Shown: positions 62,316-64,000 of the stretch, piece by piece
Position numbering within the stretch: the first letter of the stretch is position 1
Layout: the number at the start of each line of letters is the position of its first letter
Source: Lishizhenia tianjinensis
GTDB lineage: Bacteria > Bacteroidota > Bacteroidia > Flavobacteriales_D > Crocinitomicaceae
Reading direction: 5' to 3'
DNA length: 64,000 nucleotides
Assembly (NCBI RefSeq): GCF_900116425.1
Contig: NZ_FPAS01000001.1
Coordinates: 1,426,291-1,490,290, forward strand
The notes under the pieces: generated by a model
The model's database searches: none
Seen by the model: only the letters and a program-made list of their open reading frames with translations
Told to the model about the DNA's origin: nothing
Made by a program: the position numbers and the translations under genes

Positions 62316-63560
62316 ATGAAAATACTCATCACATCCATCGGTACAAGAGGAGATATGGAACCCTTTTTAGCCATTGCTGAAATACTTAAAGGATATGGAC
62401 ATGATGTTACCTGTTTATTTCCTGATCAATTTAAAAACTTGGTGGATGACACAGGTGTTGCCTTCGAGGGCTTAGGTCCGGAATTTTACGAAATGCTAGA
62501 GTCTGACATAGGTCAATTTGCCATGGGAGGTGGTGGAAACAAATTCAAAAAAATCATTTCCTACATTAAATTGGGGTTCAAACAAAAGGGTATCAATAAG
62601 AAGTTAGTTCAACGTCAATTTGAAGTAGTACAAAAACTACAACCCGATCGTATTGTGCACAATGGAAAGGCCATGTATCCCGTTTTATGGGAGATAGAAA
62701 ACCCTGGTAACACTACCTATGTAAGTCCCGTGCCTTACCTTCATTATGTAAAAGGCCATACGCACACTGCTTTTCATAGTAACTTTGGAGAATTCTTTAA
62801 TAAACTCACCTACAAACTTGCAGATTTCGGTGTATTAAAGGCTATTCAAACGACTGCCAAACAATTAAAACTGAAGTACACTAAACAACAAATTAAAACC
62901 GCTTATCTAAAACACCAAATTGTTTACACCGTTTCCCCTCACCTATTTCAACGCCCCGATTACTGGCCCAGTAATATGCAAGTGCTCGGTTACCATGAAC
63001 GTAATAAAACTACAAACTGGACACCTTCTAATGAACTCCTAACATTTATAAATACTAAACGACCAGTAGTACTTTTTACCTTTGGTAGTATGTCGAATCC
63101 TGAACCCGAGAAAAAAACTCAAATCGTTTTAGAGGCTTTCGAGAAACTTGATGTGACCGTCATTATAAATTCACCTGCAAACGGTTTAATTGAACCCAAA
63201 GAATATGATAGAAAAAAGTTCTTTTTTACTAAAAATATTCCCTACGATTGGGCTTTCCCAAAAATGCACGCCGTTGTTCATCATGGTGGTTCAGGAAGTA
63301 CACATATGAGTTTAAAGTATGCCTGTCCAACACTTATAATCCCACATATTATTGATCAATTTAATTGGAACAATTTAGTTGCTGAGCAAAACTTCGGACC
63401 AAAAGGAATTTCCATTTCTAAATTAAATACAAAAGATTTACACTTGCTTTTAAAGGATTTAATCACGAATCCTCTCTATAACGAAAACACCGAGAAAATA
63501 AGCGCTAAAATCCAAGCAGAAGATTTCACTGCAGACTTACATCGAATTCTAACAGAATAA
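62316..63560 (+). CDS. GT1/GT28-like glycosyltransferase (UGT type)
   Basis: A GT-B protein of 414 residues that begins MKILITSIGTRGDMEPFLAI, the start typical of the sterol/macrolide and rhamnosyl UGT-like group. The C-terminal domain holds the donor-binding stretch VVLFTFGSMS and HHGGSGSTHMSLKYACPTLI with the conserved His, GGSG and proline. The acceptor is unknown; lipids or polyketide-like molecules are common for the family. It is 10 bases downstream of the MutS-like ATPase, so the two may be co-expressed. Structured repeat element B follows 35 bases after the stop. Confidence 0.82.
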   Translation: MKILITSIGTRGDMEPFLAIAEILKGYGHDVTCLFPDQFKNLVDDTGVAFEGLGPEFYEMLESDIGQFAMGGGGNKFKKIISYIKLGFKQKGINKKLVQRQFEVVQKLQPDRIVHNGKAMYPVLWEIENPGNTTYVSPVPYLHYVKGHTHTAFHSNFGEFFNKLTYKLADFGVLKAIQTTAKQLKLKYTKQQIKTAYLKHQIVYTVSPHLFQRPDYWPSNMQVLGYHERNKTTNWTPSNELLTFINTKRPVVLFTFGSMSNPEPEKKTQIVLEAFEKLDVTVIINSPANGLIEPKEYDRKKFFFTKNIPYDWAFPKMHAVVHHGGSGSTHMSLKYACPTLIIPHIIDQFNWNNLVAEQNFGPKGISISKLNTKDLHLLLKDLITNPLYNENTEKISAKIQAEDFTADLHRILTE

Positions 63561-63595
63561 GAATAATTTCTTTAGACGATAGAAAAGTACGCACT

Positions 63596-63791
63596 GGAGG
63601 CTGGCTCTAATTTTAAAATTTGAATAATGAATTTTGAATTAAATCTGGCTGTTCGGGCGGGCTATCCGCTCTACTCCGTTGTGTTCAGCTTAGTGGACTA
63701 TGGTCAAACAATAAGTTTCTTAGCGTCACTTTCCGTTTTCCCTCTTCCACACAGCTGCTCCCATCCGGGGTGCCACTACTATCCCTAACAG
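63596..63791 (+). ncRNA. Structured repeat element, copy B
   Basis: It begins GGAGGCTG as copy A, has an AT-rich insert (about 63609-63643) in place of the first hairpin, then TCGGGCGGGCTATCCGCTCTAC, AAGTTTCTTAGCGTCACTT, and a 3' hairpin GGGGT (63767-63771) / ATCCC (63781-63785) with a 9-base loop GCCACTACT and end CCCTAACAG. The pairing is kept although bases differ from copy A (ACCCC there). No open frame covers it. It lies just after a plus-strand gene, as copy A does. Confidence 0.5.
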
Positions 63792-63944
63792 AAGACAGTA
63801 TTGAGCAAGAGTTTTGAGGAATTTGAAATTGGAAATTGGAGATTGATTCTTCTAGTAAGGCTATCGCTCACTTGTATGGCGTGAGACGATGAACACCATC
63901 TCGTGTACTAATGACGGATCACTTTTCACCAATGGCTATAAACT
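63792..63944. other. Intergenic stretch without recognised feature
   Basis: Between repeat element B and the rRNA terminator I see only two small inverted repeats (CTCAC/GTGAG near 63868-63884 and GATG/CATC near 63888-63900). No open frame or tRNA was recognised. Confidence 0.5.
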
Positions 63945-63977
63945 AAAAAAGCCTCATTCCGTTTGGAACAAGGCTTT
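63945..63977 (-). terminator. Terminator of the minus-strand rRNA operon
   Basis: On the minus strand AAAGCCTTGTTCC pairs with GGAATGAGGCTTT across a 4-base loop (small 2-base mismatch) and is followed by six T residues. It lies directly downstream of the apparent 5S rRNA end. Confidence 0.7.
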
Positions 63978-63984
63978 CTAAAAA

Positions 63985-64000
63985 GTGGCGTCGACTTACT
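63985..64000 (-). rRNA. rrf: 5S rRNA, 3' end only (runs off window)
   Basis: The last bases, read on the minus strand, are AGTAAGTCGACGCCAC, which match the 3' end of bacterial 5S rRNA (GGGAGAGTAxGTCGxCGCC). A T-tailed terminator sits right after it on the same strand. Only 16 bases are visible, so the call rests on signature plus context. The rest of the rRNA operon should lie to the right. Confidence 0.6.

Noticed and set aside
1..64000. CRISPR arrays, insertion sequences, prophage genes and tRNA genes
   Set aside because: I found no regular short repeats, transposase, integrase, phage structural genes or tRNA-like cloverleaf by eye. A tRNAscan and IS search would be decisive.

Overview
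The window looks like chromosomal DNA of a member of the Bacteroidota, most likely of the order Flavobacteriales. The evidence is AT-rich DNA, type IX secretion (T9SS) sorting domains on secreted proteins, a PorD-like gene, BshB1, a Bacteroidota-type alpha-oxoamine synthase, CcsB-CcsA fused in one protein, and a recurring TAnnTTTG promoter element with few Shine-Dalgarno sequences. Most of the content is conserved housekeeping and envelope biology. I see no prophage, insertion sequence, CRISPR array or tRNA gene.

Layout. 1-6.6 kb: a truncated membrane glycosyltransferase, a secreted von Willebrand D protein with a Pro/Lys/Arg tail, two FKBP prolyl isomerases and a PA-domain T9SS cargo protein, all on the minus strand with clear terminators. 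6.7-11.9 kb: the operon ccsBA - bshB1 - GT4 glycosyltransferase. 12-13.3 kb: a DUF2520 protein and a KdsC-type phosphatase. 13.4-18.7 kb: a minus-strand cell-surface operon (lipoprotein, DUF5723-like barrel, T9SS propeller protein) behind a voltage-gated-type K+ channel. 18.7-22.3 kb: a secreted protein of unknown function, dnaX split by an A11 slippery run, and rplS behind a leader with a terminator-like hairpin. 22.3-34.4 kb: a GH25 lysozyme, menF-menI, murB, an alpha-oxoamine synthase, small enzymes, an MscS channel, a CPBP protease, LRR and other lipoproteins, and hemB. 34.5-38.9 kb: a lipoprotein, a small secreted protein and a 1016-residue ABCG-like transporter. 39-47.8 kb: fabG, miaA, an amidase, lptD, yqgE and pckA. 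48-53.5 kb: the operon bamD - rpoZ - coaBC - porD - recN - DUF423. 53.7-63.6 kb: uvrB, an M49 peptidase, an alpha/beta hydrolase, an FGE-like protein, a cold-shock protein, a membrane-anchored MutS-like ATPase and a UGT-like glycosyltransferase. The window ends in what appears to be the 3' end of a minus-strand 5S rRNA gene with its terminator.

Most notable: (1) dnaX appears to make a short gamma-like protein in frame and a longer tau-like protein by a -1 shift on eleven A residues. (2) Two copies of a structured intergenic element (about 31.68 and 63.60 kb) lie on the same strand as, and just downstream of, a plus-strand gene, with a shared 3' hairpin whose pairing is kept despite base changes. 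(3) The ABC transporter cluster at 34.5-38.9 kb has an uncharacterised helical N-terminus, Cys-pair motifs and two co-oriented exported partners. (4) Genes with long 5' leaders (rplS, miaA, the oxoamine synthase) each carry a hairpin in that leader, while several others have the -7 promoter element only 7-8 bases before the start codon. Functions are inferred by eye from motifs; no database search was run.
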